A DNA stretch of 64,000 nt from Chitinophaga filiformis (GCF_023100805.1 NZ_CP095855.1:6799001-6863000); one strand, 5' to 3'. Shown: positions 8,228 through 17,592, counted from the first letter of the stretch. Notes: generated by a model from the letters alone, not told the origin. Numbers and translations are program-made.

Positions 8228-9262
8228 ATGGCAAACGAACGAGAGGTCACCATATATGATATTGCCAGGGAGTTGAATATATCCGCAACTACGGTCAGCC
8301 GTGGCCTGCAGGATCATCCTACCATCAGCAAAAAGACAAAGAAAAAGATATTTGATCTTGCTGAAAGACTGGGCTACCGCAGCAATCACTTTGCCCGCAG
8401 CCTGCGCAACCAGAAGACAAATACCTTCGGCATCATTGTGCCCCGGCTGAACAGCCATTTTATGTCCTCAGTGATTGCCGGCATTGAAAACGCTGCCAAC
8501 GAACATGGATACTCACTTCTCATTGCGCAGTCGTCGGAATCTTCCGTGAAAGAAGCGTCCAGCGTCCGAACGATGTTCGACAGCCGGGTGGACGGACTGC
8601 TTGTTTCACTGGCCGTCGATACCGCCGACCTCAGTCACTTTGAGCATTTCTTCAAAAAGAACATCCCGGTCATCTTTTTCGACCGTGTAATGCCGCATGA
8701 AAACTCCGTCAATATCCTGATAGACAACCGCCAGGCGGCCTATAACGCCACCCGGCACCTCATAGAGCAGGGTTGCCGCCGGATCATGCACATCACAGCC
8801 CCTACCCTGCAGAATGTATACAGGGACAGGCTTAAAGGCTATAAAGAAGCCCTTGGAGAGCATAAGATCAGGTTCCGGGAGGATTATATCGCCATTACCA
8901 ATTTAAGCCAGGAAGCGGGCGCAGAAATGGCAAAATCGATATTGAAGATGAAACCACTTCCCGATGGTGTCTTTGCCGCCAACGATACCTGCGCCGTAGG
9001 CTGCATGCTGGCACTGAAGAAAGCGGGCATCCGCATCCCGCAGGATATTGCCTTTGCGGGGTTTAACAATGAGCCTGTGACGGAGGTTATAGAGCCGCAC
9101 CTCACCACCATCAACTATTCAGGTTATGAAATGGGACAGGTGGCAGCCAGGCACCTGATCAGCCATGTCAGGGATGTCTCTTTCGTAAGCAGTACCAATA
9201 CCATCATTCTGCGTTCAGAACTGATCGTCAGGGCTTCCTCCCTGAAAAAAGGTTCCAAGTAG
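8228..9262 (+). CDS. LacI/GalR-family transcriptional regulator
   Basis: 344 residues from the ATG at 8228; an upstream in-frame ATG at 8180 would add a hydrophobic tail unlike the family. The N-terminal helix-turn-helix TIYDIARELNISATTVSRGL and hinge helix (about 1-60, ending LGYRSNHFARSLR) are followed by a periplasmic-binding-protein-like sensor domain (TNTFGIIVPRLNSHFMSSVI, then GVFAANDTCAVGCM and IAFAGFNNEP). Such proteins repress or activate sugar genes in response to a small sugar ligand. Two operator-like sites lie just upstream, and matching sites precede susC1 and susC2. The GH43 gene follows after 20 bases, so they probably share an operon. The ligand is unknown, perhaps a pentose or rhamnose-type sugar. 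Confidence 0.92.
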   Translation: MANEREVTIYDIARELNISATTVSRGLQDHPTISKKTKKKIFDLAERLGYRSNHFARSLRNQKTNTFGIIVPRLNSHFMSSVIAGIENAANEHGYSLLIAQSSESSVKEASSVRTMFDSRVDGLLVSLAVDTADLSHFEHFFKKNIPVIFFDRVMPHENSVNILIDNRQAAYNATRHLIEQGCRRIMHITAPTLQNVYRDRLKGYKEALGEHKIRFREDYIAITNLSQEAGAEMAKSILKMKPLPDGVFAANDTCAVGCMLALKKAGIRIPQDIAFAGFNNEPVTEVIEPHLTTINYSGYEMGQVAARHLISHVRDVSFVSSTNTIILRSELIVRASSLKKGSK

Positions 9263-9282
9263 CATTTTAACACACTTACAAT

Positions 9283-10383
9283 ATGCGCCTTTTACAATTA
9301 CCCGTTCTAACTATCCCCGCTGCCCTCGCATGCATGATCTGCAGCTGCGGACAGTCCGGTTCAACGAAAACGACAGACAGCACACAGGTAACCGCTACGG
9401 CCGACAGCAGTGCGAAGAAGTACCTTTCACAGCCGCTGGTCAACCACATCTACACCGCCGACCCTTCCGCACATGTGTTCAACGGCAGGTTCTATATCTA
9501 CCCTTCACACGATACGGCAACCGGTATTCCGGAAGATGACCTGGGAAGTCATTTCGATATGAAAGATTATCACATCCTTTCCATGGATTCCATCGGCGGC
9601 AAGGTAACCGACCATGGCGTTGCTCTCGATATCAAAGACATTCCCTGGGCCCACCGCCAGCTCTGGGCGCCGGATGCGGCATTTGCCAACGGTACCTACT
9701 ACCTGTATTTTCCTGTGAAAGACAGCCAGGATATATTCCACATCGGTGTGGCTACCAGCACTAAACCGGAAGGCCCTTTCAAAGCAGAGAAAGCGCCTAT
9801 CCCCGGCAGTTACAGCATTGACCCATGCGTCTTTACAGATGATGATGGTAAATCGTACATGTATTTCGGAGGCATCTGGGGCGGTCAGTTACAGCGGTGG
9901 AACAACAATCGCTATGACTCCACCAAAGGCAACAGGAAGCCGGAGGAACTGGCTATTCAGCCCAGGATGGCGAAGCTGGAAACGAACATGAAATATTTCG
10001 ACGGACCAGTAAAAGAAATACAATTGCTCGACGAAAAAGGCCAGCCCTTTCATGAAAAGGATAATGAGAAACGCTTCTTCGAAGCATCGTGGGTGCATAA
10101 GTATAAAGGAAAATATTACTTCTCCTACTCTACCGGCGACACTCATAACCTATGCTATGCCACGGGCGACAGCCCATATGGTCCATTCACCTACAAAGGC
10201 GTCATTCTGACGCCCGTTGAAGGATGGACCAGCCACCATTCTATCGTTGAAAAAGATGGAAAATGGTACCTGTTCTACCATGATGTACAATTATCAGGTA
10301 AAACCTACCTGCGCAACGTCAAGGTAACGGAGCTGCACTACAATGAAGATGGCAGCATTCAGACGATCCATCCTTCCATGTAA
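9283..10383 (+). CDS. GH43-family glycosidase, lipoprotein
   Basis: 366 residues with a lipoprotein-type signal (cysteines near 17-22) and a five-bladed beta-propeller. The catalytic triad of GH43 is readable: base Asp60 in TADPSAHVFNGRFYIY, pKa-modulating Asp180 in SIDPCVF, and acid Glu267 in FFEASWVHKY. GH43 enzymes are inverting arabinofuranosidases, xylosidases, arabinanases or galactosidases. The compact size without an added beta-sandwich domain fits a periplasmic or surface exo-enzyme. It lies directly behind the lacI gene and converges on susD1, and a terminator follows. The substrate is not decided by sequence; an L-arabinose or beta-xylose linkage is most likely. Confidence 0.87.
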   Translation: MRLLQLPVLTIPAALACMICSCGQSGSTKTTDSTQVTATADSSAKKYLSQPLVNHIYTADPSAHVFNGRFYIYPSHDTATGIPEDDLGSHFDMKDYHILSMDSIGGKVTDHGVALDIKDIPWAHRQLWAPDAAFANGTYYLYFPVKDSQDIFHIGVATSTKPEGPFKAEKAPIPGSYSIDPCVFTDDDGKSYMYFGGIWGGQLQRWNNNRYDSTKGNRKPEELAIQPRMAKLETNMKYFDGPVKEIQLLDEKGQPFHEKDNEKRFFEASWVHKYKGKYYFSYSTGDTHNLCYATGDSPYGPFTYKGVILTPVEGWTSHHSIVEKDGKWYLFYHDVQLSGKTYLRNVKVTELHYNEDGSIQTIHPSM

Positions 10384-10401
10384 ACTATAACGAAAGAATG
10401 T

Positions 10402-10438
10402 AAAAAGGGGAGCCTGCCGGTCTCCCCCTTTTTTTTGT
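10402..10438. terminator. Terminator between convergent GH43 and susD1 genes
   Basis: AAAAAGGGGAG and CTCCCCCTTTTT form a stem around CCTGCCGGT with one bulged C. An eight-T run on the plus strand and A-rich flanks on the other make it probably bidirectional. Confidence 0.75.
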
Positions 10439-10479
10439 GCTACCATTTATCTACAACATAGTATCTGTATTCAATACGC

Positions 10480-12048
10480 TTAATACCCGGGGTTCTGTGC
10501 ATCCACCCCACCTGTTCCCAGCTTCGGATTATTGTCAATTTCCTGCTGTGGGATAGGTAACAGCTCATCCCTGTTCACCCTGAAATAAGAAAGCGGGTCT
10601 GTCGTGAAATATCCTTTTTTCCTCCACCTGAGGATGTCACGGTTCCTGATCTCCTCTCCTCCCAGTTCCACCATCTTCTCATGCATGAGGGCCTTCGTTA
10701 CCTGGTCTTTATTGGATACCGGGAACTGGGCAGTGGGATAATGGGGCATCGCTACAGAAGGCCTGTCCCTTACCTGGTTGAGATAATCCACCGCAGCTGA
10801 TGTATTGCCCAGTTCATTCTCACATTCGGCAAGCATCAGCAACACTTCCGCATAGCGGATGATGCGCTGGTTGTTACCACCGGGATGATAGGATGCAGTA
10901 GAAACGCTTTGTTTATAGATCAGCATAAACTTACGCCAGCTCACCTTTTTTGTTACACCACGTACAGTAGAAGCGTTACCATTCTGCATGGCATCTGTCA
11001 GCACATCTGCATCGTTGTTGAATTTGTCGCCCGTTTCATAAACAGACGCTTTATACCGCGGATCAGTTTTAGCTGCACCGCTGGCAGTATTCTCAAATTC
11101 GTTGAGGTATTTATCGGAAGGAATGAGGTTTCTCCATGCCAGCGGACAATACTCCTGGTTACGGATGGTAGATTGCGCTGTTCCTGAACCGTCGCCGGTA
11201 TTATTCCAGTCAAAGCTGTTATCTCCCCTGTCGTAATACACTGCTTCCCATATTGACTCGGCATTGAATTCTGTTTCTTCGAGGAAGTTATCACTGTAAT
11301 TATCAACCAGTCTGTAAAGTCCTGAACCGGTCACTTTCAGCAGGGCTGCCTTTGCAGCCGCATAATCGCCCTTCTGCATGTTTACCCTGCCCAGCATAGC
11401 GTTTGCTGCACCCGATGTTGCCCGGCCAAGGTCTGATGAACCATAGGTGGCTTTTAACACAGCGGCTGCTTCTGTAAGGTCTTTGATGATCTGCGTATAT
11501 ACCACTTCTTCTGTAGCCCTGGCCTGAAACTGATCAGGACCGCTCACCACAGTAGTGTATAAGGGAACCGGCCCCCAGAGGCTGACGAGCTCAAAATAAG
11601 CCCATGCCCTGAAATACTTTGCCTCAGCAATGCATTGGTCCCTTACCGCATCATTGTCAGTTACATTAGGAGCACTACCGATTACGGTATTGGCGCGATG
11701 GATAACCGTATAAAGCCCCCTCCATACACTGTTCATCACAGAGTTGTCGGAAGTGGTGGCGCCGTTCAGCATCTGCGCCCTTGGCAATTCCAGCTGTCCG
11801 CCACCGGAAGCTACATCGTCGCTTCTGAGATCTTCCACGAAGAACCATTCACGGGCAACAAGGTTGCCTGCGTGAAAAGAAGAATAAATGGCATTGGTGC
11901 CTTTCTGCAACTCTTCGCTGTTCTTAAAATATTTATCCAGTGTGGCATAACTGGGATTTGTTTTATCCAGGTCCTTGTTACAGGCGATGGAGAATACTGC
12001 CGCCATTGCAACGGCTATGGTGATCCTGTTGGAAAAATGCTTTTTCAT
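10480..12048 (-). CDS. SusD/RagB outer-membrane glycan-binding lipoprotein (susD1)
   Basis: 522 residues. A lipobox (VFSIAC, C23) is followed by NKDLDKTNPSYATLDKYF, typical of the SusD N-terminus. The TPR helices include RDQCIAEAKYFRAWAYFELVSLWG, the hallmark of the family, and the C-terminal half carries RYAEVLLMLAECENELGN and EIRNRDILRWRKKGYF. SusD proteins cap the SusC barrel and hold the glycan ligand at the cell surface. The start lies 22 bases after the susC1 stop, so both are one operon. Size is normal. The ligand may be the product of the nearby GH43 or GH78 enzymes. Confidence 0.93.
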   Translation of the reverse strand: MKKHFSNRITIAVAMAAVFSIACNKDLDKTNPSYATLDKYFKNSEELQKGTNAIYSSFHAGNLVAREWFFVEDLRSDDVASGGGQLELPRAQMLNGATTSDNSVMNSVWRGLYTVIHRANTVIGSAPNVTDNDAVRDQCIAEAKYFRAWAYFELVSLWGPVPLYTTVVSGPDQFQARATEEVVYTQIIKDLTEAAAVLKATYGSSDLGRATSGAANAMLGRVNMQKGDYAAAKAALLKVTGSGLYRLVDNYSDNFLEETEFNAESIWEAVYYDRGDNSFDWNNTGDGSGTAQSTIRNQEYCPLAWRNLIPSDKYLNEFENTASGAAKTDPRYKASVYETGDKFNNDADVLTDAMQNGNASTVRGVTKKVSWRKFMLIYKQSVSTASYHPGGNNQRIIRYAEVLLMLAECENELGNTSAAVDYLNQVRDRPSVAMPHYPTAQFPVSNKDQVTKALMHEKMVELGGEEIRNRDILRWRKKGYFTTDPLSYFRVNRDELLPIPQQEIDNNPKLGTGGVDAQNPGY

Positions 12049-12070
12049 GTCTGTTGTTTTTTGCTGCTCA

Positions 12071-15000
12071 TTAGAAACCTACCTGCAGGCCAAACTGGAA
12101 AGACCTTGCAGAAGGGTACTGGCCATAATCGATACCGTTGGTGAGTGTGGTGTTCTTAGATCCGATCTCCGGGTCCCATCCTTTATAGGAAGTGAAGGTG
12201 AGCAGGTTCTGGGAAGAAACATATACCCTGAAACTGCTGATGGCACCATGCGCAAAGTTACGCAGGGTGGAAGAAGGGATCGTATAACCGAGGATCACGT
12301 TTTTCAATCGCAGGTAGGAACCGCTCTCGATCCAGCGGTCTGATACGCGAGCGTTCTGGTTAGGATCACCGCTGATAGCCCTTGGCATATCGTTGCTGTG
12401 ATTCTGAGGCGTCCATGCGTTCAGCACTTCTACACCTGCGCCGAACAAACGGGCCATCCCTTCACGCAGTACCCTGGTACCATTGAAGATCTTGTTGCCC
12501 TGTACACCCTGGAAAAAGAGTGAGAGGTCGAAGTTCTTATAGTTGCCACCAGCATTGAGCGCATACGTGAATTTAGGGATATAGGAACCCAGGAAAGTAC
12601 GGTCAGCCGCCGTGATCTTACCATCGTTGTTCAGGTCCTTGAACTTGATATCGCCGGCAGCGGTAGATTTAGCCGGATTGTTGCCTGGTATCTGCACAGG
12701 GCTCTTATTCACGTCGTCCTGGCTCTGGAAAATACCGTCTACCACGTAGCCATAGAAAGACTGGATAGGCTGACCCGCTACAGTACGGGTAATGCTGCCA
12801 TTACCAAAATCGGCATCCGCGCCATCGTCAATAGTAGCGCCAGGCGTATTCAGGCTTAATATCTTATTCCTGATGAAGCCAATGTTACCGGTTACATTCC
12901 ACTTAAAGCTGCCGCTTGTTTTGTTGTAGCCCAATTGCAGGTCAACACCGGTATTTCTCATGGATGCAGCGTTCAGCTGGGAACCTGTTCCACCGAAACC
13001 GAAACTGTAAGGCGTTGGAATGGTCAGGATCAGGTTATCTGTCTGACGGCGGTACCATTCTGCGGTGAAGGTGATGCTGTTATGGAACAATCCGAGGTCC
13101 AGCCCCACGTTCACCTGTTTGGTCTTTTCCCATTCCAGGTTGCTGCTGGCCAGCTGATTGTAATAAGACGCATTGCCCACAGTAATGGTGTTGCCAAAAG
13201 GATAGCTGGCGCCATTCGCCTGCACCACTGCCTGCCATGGATATTCATTGGCCAGTACGGAGTTTTGCAGCGCAGGGAAAATGCCGATCGCGTTCAGACC
13301 TGTCACACCCCATCCGCCACGCAGCTTTAACTCGGAGATGGCGGCCACCTGTTTAATGAATGGTTCCTGGTCCATCTTCCAGCCGGCAGATACTGAAGGG
13401 AAGTTCTGGAACTTCCTGCCAGGCGCCCATACGGAGAGCCCGTCGCGACGGATAGCACCACTCAGCAGGTACTTGCCTGCAAAGTCGTAACTGACACGAC
13501 CGATATAAGACTGTATCAATGAAGCCGTGCGGGAAGAAAATGCCGTCACATTGGTAGCCCCAACAAGGGTTTCCCTGTCGTTGGAGCTCTGGTTGCCCGT
13601 CTGCGATTCACCAAAGTTATTCGCCTGCTGCCGCTCGTATACTGCTACTGCATTGATATGATGATTGCCGAAAGTTTTATCGAAGGTGAGCTGTTCCGTG
13701 AACAGTAATGTGGTCCTGTTTGCCCGCTGGTCGGTAATAGTAGCTACAGTGGCATTCCTTCCCTTGTCGTTGTAGATGGGAGCGAAAACATGCTGGAACT
13801 CGCTGACATAGTCACTACCAAATGTGGAGCGGAAATTGAGCCAGGGAGTGAAGTTCACCTGCGCATACACGGTACCGAGCAACTTAAAGGTCTGGCGGTG
13901 CGCATCTCCCAGCAGTGTAGCGTCTTCTACAGGATTGGTAGGGTCCGCACCGTCCACACTGTTCTCCGCATTGCGGTAGCCACCGTTCGTAGTGGGGTCA
14001 TACACCGGCAGGTAAGGCAGGGCCCTTATTATATTGGCCAGGCGGGTCCTGTTGCCCGATGTATTGTCATAACGCTGTTTGGAATAAGAAAGGAGGAGGT
14101 TCTCTCCCACTGTGAACACCTTGCTGATATTATGCTCGGAATTGATCCGGAAGTTACCACGCTGATAATTTACACCCTGTGTAATACCGTCCTGCTTCAG
14201 GTGTCCTGCTGACATATAATAACGGGATACATCATTACCGCCGTTTACAGAAACATTAGACTGCGAGATCAGGGCTTTCCTGAAATAGGCATCCTGCCAG
14301 TCCGTATTTGTCTGGGCATAGGTCTGTGAAGTACCGGTGTATATCGGCTGATTGAAATTAGCATCTTCCAGGCGGGGAGGTTTCGCAATGCCGGCTGCAC
14401 CATTCAATGCACGCTCGTACTGCAGGTATTGCTGTGTATTGAGCAGGTCGATGGTTTTCCAGGCCGACTGCACACCTACATAAGAATCAAAGTTCACATG
14501 AGGCTTGCCATCGCGGGATCCTTTTTTGGTGGTAATAATGATCACCCCGTTTGTAGCACGGGAACCATAGATAGCCGCCGCACTGGCGTCTTTCAATACT
14601 TCCACCGATTGTACATCCCTGCTGTCGAAACTTGCCAGGTTGGAAGTAGGGAAACCATCTATTACATACAAGGGGTCTGATGCATAACTGATGGAACTGA
14701 TCCCCCTGATCCTTACAATAGGATCAGCGCCCGGTGTACCGTTGTTGGTAACGGTCACACCTGCTACCCTTCCCTGCAGGGCCTGTTGCACGCTGACAAC
14801 CGGCAGCTCACTGATCGTTTTGCTGCTTACAGAAGCAACAGAACCGGTAAGGGAACTTTTCTTCTGCGCACCATATCCTATCACCACCATCTGTTCGAGC
14901 GACTGCATATTCGGGGCAAGGCTTATTTCATAATTGGCGCCGCTGCCTACAGTGACATGGTTTGGTGTATAACCGATAAAACTGAATTGCAATACTTCTC

Positions 15001-15256
15001 CGGGAGCTGCATTAATAGTATAGGCACCCTCAGCATTGGTCACTGTACCTCTGCCTGTATTTTTGACTGAGACGGTAACGCCCGACAGTGGCTTTCCTGT
15101 CTCGTCAATGACTTTACCTTTTATTGGCTGACCACCCTGACCGTACACTACAGTAAACAGCAATAATGCCAGTACAGTCAGCAGAGCCGGAAGGATGCGC
15201 TGCCTCCTGCCGGAAGCCGGACATCTCCGGAAAAAAACTCGTAAAGCAAGCTTCAT
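12071..15256 (-). CDS. SusC/RagA TonB-dependent oligosaccharide importer (susC1)
   Basis: 1061 residues. A long signal region (about 1-40) is followed by a carboxypeptidase-regulatory-like beta-sandwich (GKVIDETGKPLSGVTV to about 115), a TonB box region (MVVIGYGAQKK), a plug domain with VRIRGISSISYASDPLYVIDG and KDASAAAIYGSRATNGV, and a C-terminal 22-strand barrel ending FQFGLQVGF. It imports oligosaccharides with its SusD lid, powered by TonB. No STN domain is present, so extracytoplasmic sigma-factor signalling is unlikely. Upstream are a LacI-type site at 15501-15513 and a divergent receiver-AraC regulator gene, and either could control it. Confidence 0.95.
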   Translation of the reverse strand: MKLALRVFFRRCPASGRRQRILPALLTVLALLLFTVVYGQGGQPIKGKVIDETGKPLSGVTVSVKNTGRGTVTNAEGAYTINAAPGEVLQFSFIGYTPNHVTVGSGANYEISLAPNMQSLEQMVVIGYGAQKKSSLTGSVASVSSKTISELPVVSVQQALQGRVAGVTVTNNGTPGADPIVRIRGISSISYASDPLYVIDGFPTSNLASFDSRDVQSVEVLKDASAAAIYGSRATNGVIIITTKKGSRDGKPHVNFDSYVGVQSAWKTIDLLNTQQYLQYERALNGAAGIAKPPRLEDANFNQPIYTGTSQTYAQTNTDWQDAYFRKALISQSNVSVNGGNDVSRYYMSAGHLKQDGITQGVNYQRGNFRINSEHNISKVFTVGENLLLSYSKQRYDNTSGNRTRLANIIRALPYLPVYDPTTNGGYRNAENSVDGADPTNPVEDATLLGDAHRQTFKLLGTVYAQVNFTPWLNFRSTFGSDYVSEFQHVFAPIYNDKGRNATVATITDQRANRTTLLFTEQLTFDKTFGNHHINAVAVYERQQANNFGESQTGNQSSNDRETLVGATNVTAFSSRTASLIQSYIGRVSYDFAGKYLLSGAIRRDGLSVWAPGRKFQNFPSVSAGWKMDQEPFIKQVAAISELKLRGGWGVTGLNAIGIFPALQNSVLANEYPWQAVVQANGASYPFGNTITVGNASYYNQLASSNLEWEKTKQVNVGLDLGLFHNSITFTAEWYRRQTDNLILTIPTPYSFGFGGTGSQLNAASMRNTGVDLQLGYNKTSGSFKWNVTGNIGFIRNKILSLNTPGATIDDGADADFGNGSITRTVAGQPIQSFYGYVVDGIFQSQDDVNKSPVQIPGNNPAKSTAAGDIKFKDLNNDGKITAADRTFLGSYIPKFTYALNAGGNYKNFDLSLFFQGVQGNKIFNGTRVLREGMARLFGAGVEVLNAWTPQNHSNDMPRAISGDPNQNARVSDRWIESGSYLRLKNVILGYTIPSSTLRNFAHGAISSFRVYVSSQNLLTFTSYKGWDPEIGSKNTTLTNGIDYGQYPSARSFQFGLQVGF

Positions 15257-15500
15257 AACGCGTGAATTGATAGTTTTTTAAATGATAAAATGGTAACAAA
15301 ACAAAAAATTGTCAATTTAACACCTATAAGTAATTCCACAACGATGTAAAGCCAACTCGGGGGAACACAGTATTTCAAACGGGAATCAAATCTGGCCTTA
15401 CTTATCTTGGTTCTTAAGTTCAATCGCAGCGTGAAGTACATACATAATTGGCAGATTATTTGGTCTGAGCTTATCAATAATTGGTTAATATTTCTCAAAT

Positions 15501-15513
15501 CACAATCGGTTGC
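15501..15513 (-). promoter_or_regulatory. LacI-type operator upstream of susC1
   Basis: The minus strand reads GCAACCGATTGTG, identical over all 13 bases to the site at 8091-8103 before lacI. It lies 245 bases upstream of the susC1 start and 136 bases upstream of the divergent regulator gene. Confidence 0.6.
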
Positions 15514-15535
15514 GTAAATTGTGGTCGTAAACCCG

Positions 15536-15574
15536 AAAAGAATAAACAAAAAGAATAAACAAAAAAGAATAAAC
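15536..15574 (+). repeat. Three A-tract/GAATAAAC tandem units
   Basis: GAATAAAC occurs at 15540-15547, 15553-15560 and 15567-15574, preceded by A-tracts of 4, 5 and 6 bases. The 13- and 14-bp spacing is not helically phased. It could be a slippage-prone or protein-binding element before the regulator gene. Confidence 0.7.
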
Positions 15575-15648
15575 AAGCGACCAGGAACAGGAACAATACT
15601 ATTGTTGTATTGATACATTATTTATTGTATTCATTTTACACACCACGT

Positions 15649-16440
15649 ATGCAAGACACACTATTATTAGTAGATGGCAACAGAGAAAAACTGCGCGTCC
15701 TTTCAGAAAACCTCGGTGAAGACTACCTTATTTTCACTGCAGAAAACGGGCAACAGGCGCTCGATATGGTAGAAAGGCATTCCGTCAGGATGATCATCTC
15801 TGATAGCCATACACCACTTGTCAACGGCTTGGATCTTTGCACCCGATTGAAAACAAGCCTGAACTACTCACATATTCCTTTCATACTACTCACAGCGCCC
15901 AACAGATTGCAATCAAAACTGGATGCACTGAAAGCCGGTGCTGATGCCTGTATCGAGCAACCATTCACTCCTGAACATCTTAAAGTACAGATCAGCAACC
16001 TGCTGAACAACCGTAAGAAGATCAGGGCTTATTACACCAGGTATCCCCTGGCACCTATGAGCACGATGGTACACTCCAGAACGGATGAGGACTTCCTGAT
16101 CACGCTGAACAAACTGATGATGGAACACATGGAGAACCCGGAACTGGATGTAGAGCTGCTGGCAAAACTGATGAATACCAGCGTGCCTACTTTGTACAGG
16201 AAAATCAAGACCCTCTCAGATCTTACACCGAATGAACTGCTGACGGTAACAAGAATGAAGAAGGCGGCTGAGCTGCTGGCAGGAACGGGTTATAAAATAT
16301 TTGAAGTGGCCATCATGGTAGGGTTCAACTCCCAAAGCAGTTTCGGAAAGGCTTTTTTAAAACAGTTCAATATGACGCCCACTGCGTTCCAGCAACTAAA
16401 GAAAGAAGAGCGGTTTTCCGCCAGTAAATTTATGTTGTAA
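15649..16440 (+). CDS. Receiver-AraC response regulator with degenerate receiver
   Basis: 263 residues from the ATG at 15649 (MQDTLLLVDGNREK); an upstream in-frame ATG at 15610 adds 13 unlikely residues. An N-terminal receiver-like domain (1-125) leads to an AraC-type DNA-binding domain with two helix-turn-helix motifs (DVELLAKLMNTSVPTLYRKI and KIFEVAIMVGFNSQSSFGKAF). The phosphoacceptor Asp52 (IISDSHTPLVNG) and the Thr of FILLTAP remain. The acidic pair is D9-G10, and the usual Lys-Pro is Q104-P105, so normal phosphorylation switching is doubtful. The layout matches the C-terminal third of hybrid regulators. It is divergent from susC1 and is a likely regulator of that locus. Confidence 0.85.
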   Translation: MQDTLLLVDGNREKLRVLSENLGEDYLIFTAENGQQALDMVERHSVRMIISDSHTPLVNGLDLCTRLKTSLNYSHIPFILLTAPNRLQSKLDALKAGADACIEQPFTPEHLKVQISNLLNNRKKIRAYYTRYPLAPMSTMVHSRTDEDFLITLNKLMMEHMENPELDVELLAKLMNTSVPTLYRKIKTLSDLTPNELLTVTRMKKAAELLAGTGYKIFEVAIMVGFNSQSSFGKAFLKQFNMTPTAFQQLKKEERFSASKFML

Positions 16441-16944
16441 TTATGCCCTTAACCATCTGATCATTTCCGGAAATGGCTTTACGCCATGTTTCTGTGCATT
16501 GGCAGCGTCATAACAAAAACCTGCCCATTGCATTAATGGCAGGTAAAGCATATTTCCGGATCCATATTGATCAAGATACCAGTCGGACGATCCTTTGTAG
16601 CCATAAGGATGGAAAACGACTGCGGGATCAATGCTAAGGTGTATGCAGGCGGCATAACTCCAGGCAATCGCCATCATCTCCTCTCCATCCGATTTATTCT
16701 TCTCCGTCATTGCGCCTACATCGCCGAACATCAGTTCCCGGTCATCGGGAAATGCGACAGCAATGTGCCCTGCCTCATGTAAAAGATCGCCGGGATATAA
16801 CAGGCGGCTTTCGTCCACAACAAGGCCTCCCTTATTTATCAGGATGCCCGGAACAAAGGTTTCCCCGGGAATGGTATCGAAAACTACCGGGATACCGATG
16901 GACCGGATGAACTCAACGATGGGAGCGATCAGATGACTTGACAT
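16441..16944 (-). CDS. Uncharacterised protein with HEAGH zinc-protease-like motif
   Basis: 167 residues from the ATG at 16944 (MSSHLIAPIVEFIRSIG); an in-frame ATG at 16995 would add 17 residues. The central YPGDLLHEAGHIAVAFPDD contains HExxH, the zinc site of many metallopeptidases. It is followed by GEEMMAIAWSYAACIHLSIDP, in which a Glu could be the third ligand as in gluzincins. No signal peptide is seen, so it is probably cytoplasmic. Its stop codon directly abuts the stop of the convergent AraC gene with no spacer. I do not recognise the family beyond the motif; it could be an inactive structural relative. Confidence 0.7.
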   Translation of the reverse strand: MSSHLIAPIVEFIRSIGIPVVFDTIPGETFVPGILINKGGLVVDESRLLYPGDLLHEAGHIAVAFPDDRELMFGDVGAMTEKNKSDGEEMMAIAWSYAACIHLSIDPAVVFHPYGYKGSSDWYLDQYGSGNMLYLPLMQWAGFCYDAANAQKHGVKPFPEMIRWLRA

Positions 16945-17184
16945 GAGACGTAATATAAAATCGCTGCAAATTAAATTTTTTAAACGAACGGTCAATTAAA
17001 CAGGCGCCCTCCTTGCATCACATTTTATTAAAATCAGCGGACCGGAGCCGGGTACTTGAATGAATAATACCGCTTAAATAGCGGGCAGGCGGGGTTGCAA
17101 GGCCTTGTTTGCCCGACTTAAATTAACCTTAAAATTTTTTAATATTACCTACTTAATCAACTTTCACATTATTTTTGTTACCCG

Positions 17185-17592
17185 ATGACGAGGTTGTTAA
17201 TTAATTTTTTCTTATCGCTCTGCTTTTTCCTGTTGAGAGGACATGGCCATCTGTACGCAGGTACAGATCAGGACTATGTGTACAGGTCTATGCTGCAGCA
17301 TTCGGAAAATACTGTACATATATGCATTGCCCATGTACGGAGCGACCATGCAGTGATTAACAGCAAGCCCCCTTCCGGCGCAAAAAAAGAAAAGATAAAG
17401 GCCACGGAGGTGGAAGACGAGGAAGAAAGTCTTTCAGGCAGAAAACATTTACAACTCAGCAATTACTACCATTTAGACCCGCTTGAACCCGCAGTTTACT
17501 TCAACTACCTAAAACACCCCTTACCTTTTTGTATCCATTTTTCCTATGCATCTTCTGATAAATTTATCATGCACCGCGTGATCAGGGTATGA
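17185..17592 (+). CDS. Small exported protein of unknown function
   Basis: 135 residues with a hydrophobic signal-like start (about 5-25, LLINFFLSLCFFLL). A charged linker (KKEKIKATEVEDEEES) leads to an aromatic C-terminus (YYHLDPLEPAVYFNYLKHP). I recognise no family. A TATTTTTG -7-like box lies at 17170-17177, only 8 bases before the ATG, so either the transcript is nearly leaderless or the box is coincidental. The gene sits 164 bases before the efflux operon on the same strand and may belong with it. A moderate chance remains that the frame is not translated. Confidence 0.5.
   Translation: MTRLLINFFLSLCFFLLRGHGHLYAGTDQDYVYRSMLQHSENTVHICIAHVRSDHAVINSKPPSGAKKEKIKATEVEDEEESLSGRKHLQLSNYYHLDPLEPAVYFNYLKHPLPFCIHFSYASSDKFIMHRVIRV

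Larger units (their letters stand above)
15257..15648. promoter_or_regulatory. Divergent control region between susC1 and the receiver-AraC gene
   Basis: 392 bases, AT-rich, no convincing gene. A 121-codon minus-strand frame across it owes its hydrophobic stretch to simple repeats. It contains the LacI-type site (15501-15513), a further CAATCGC-AGCG half-like site (15421-15431) and three A-tract repeats (15536-15574). Confidence 0.65.

Noticed and set aside
15253..15618. A 121-codon minus-strand frame with a hydrophobic start upstream of susC1
   Set aside because: The hydrophobic segment comes from the A-tract repeats read in reverse. The frame overlaps the susC1 start and the operator-like site, and it shows no family features.
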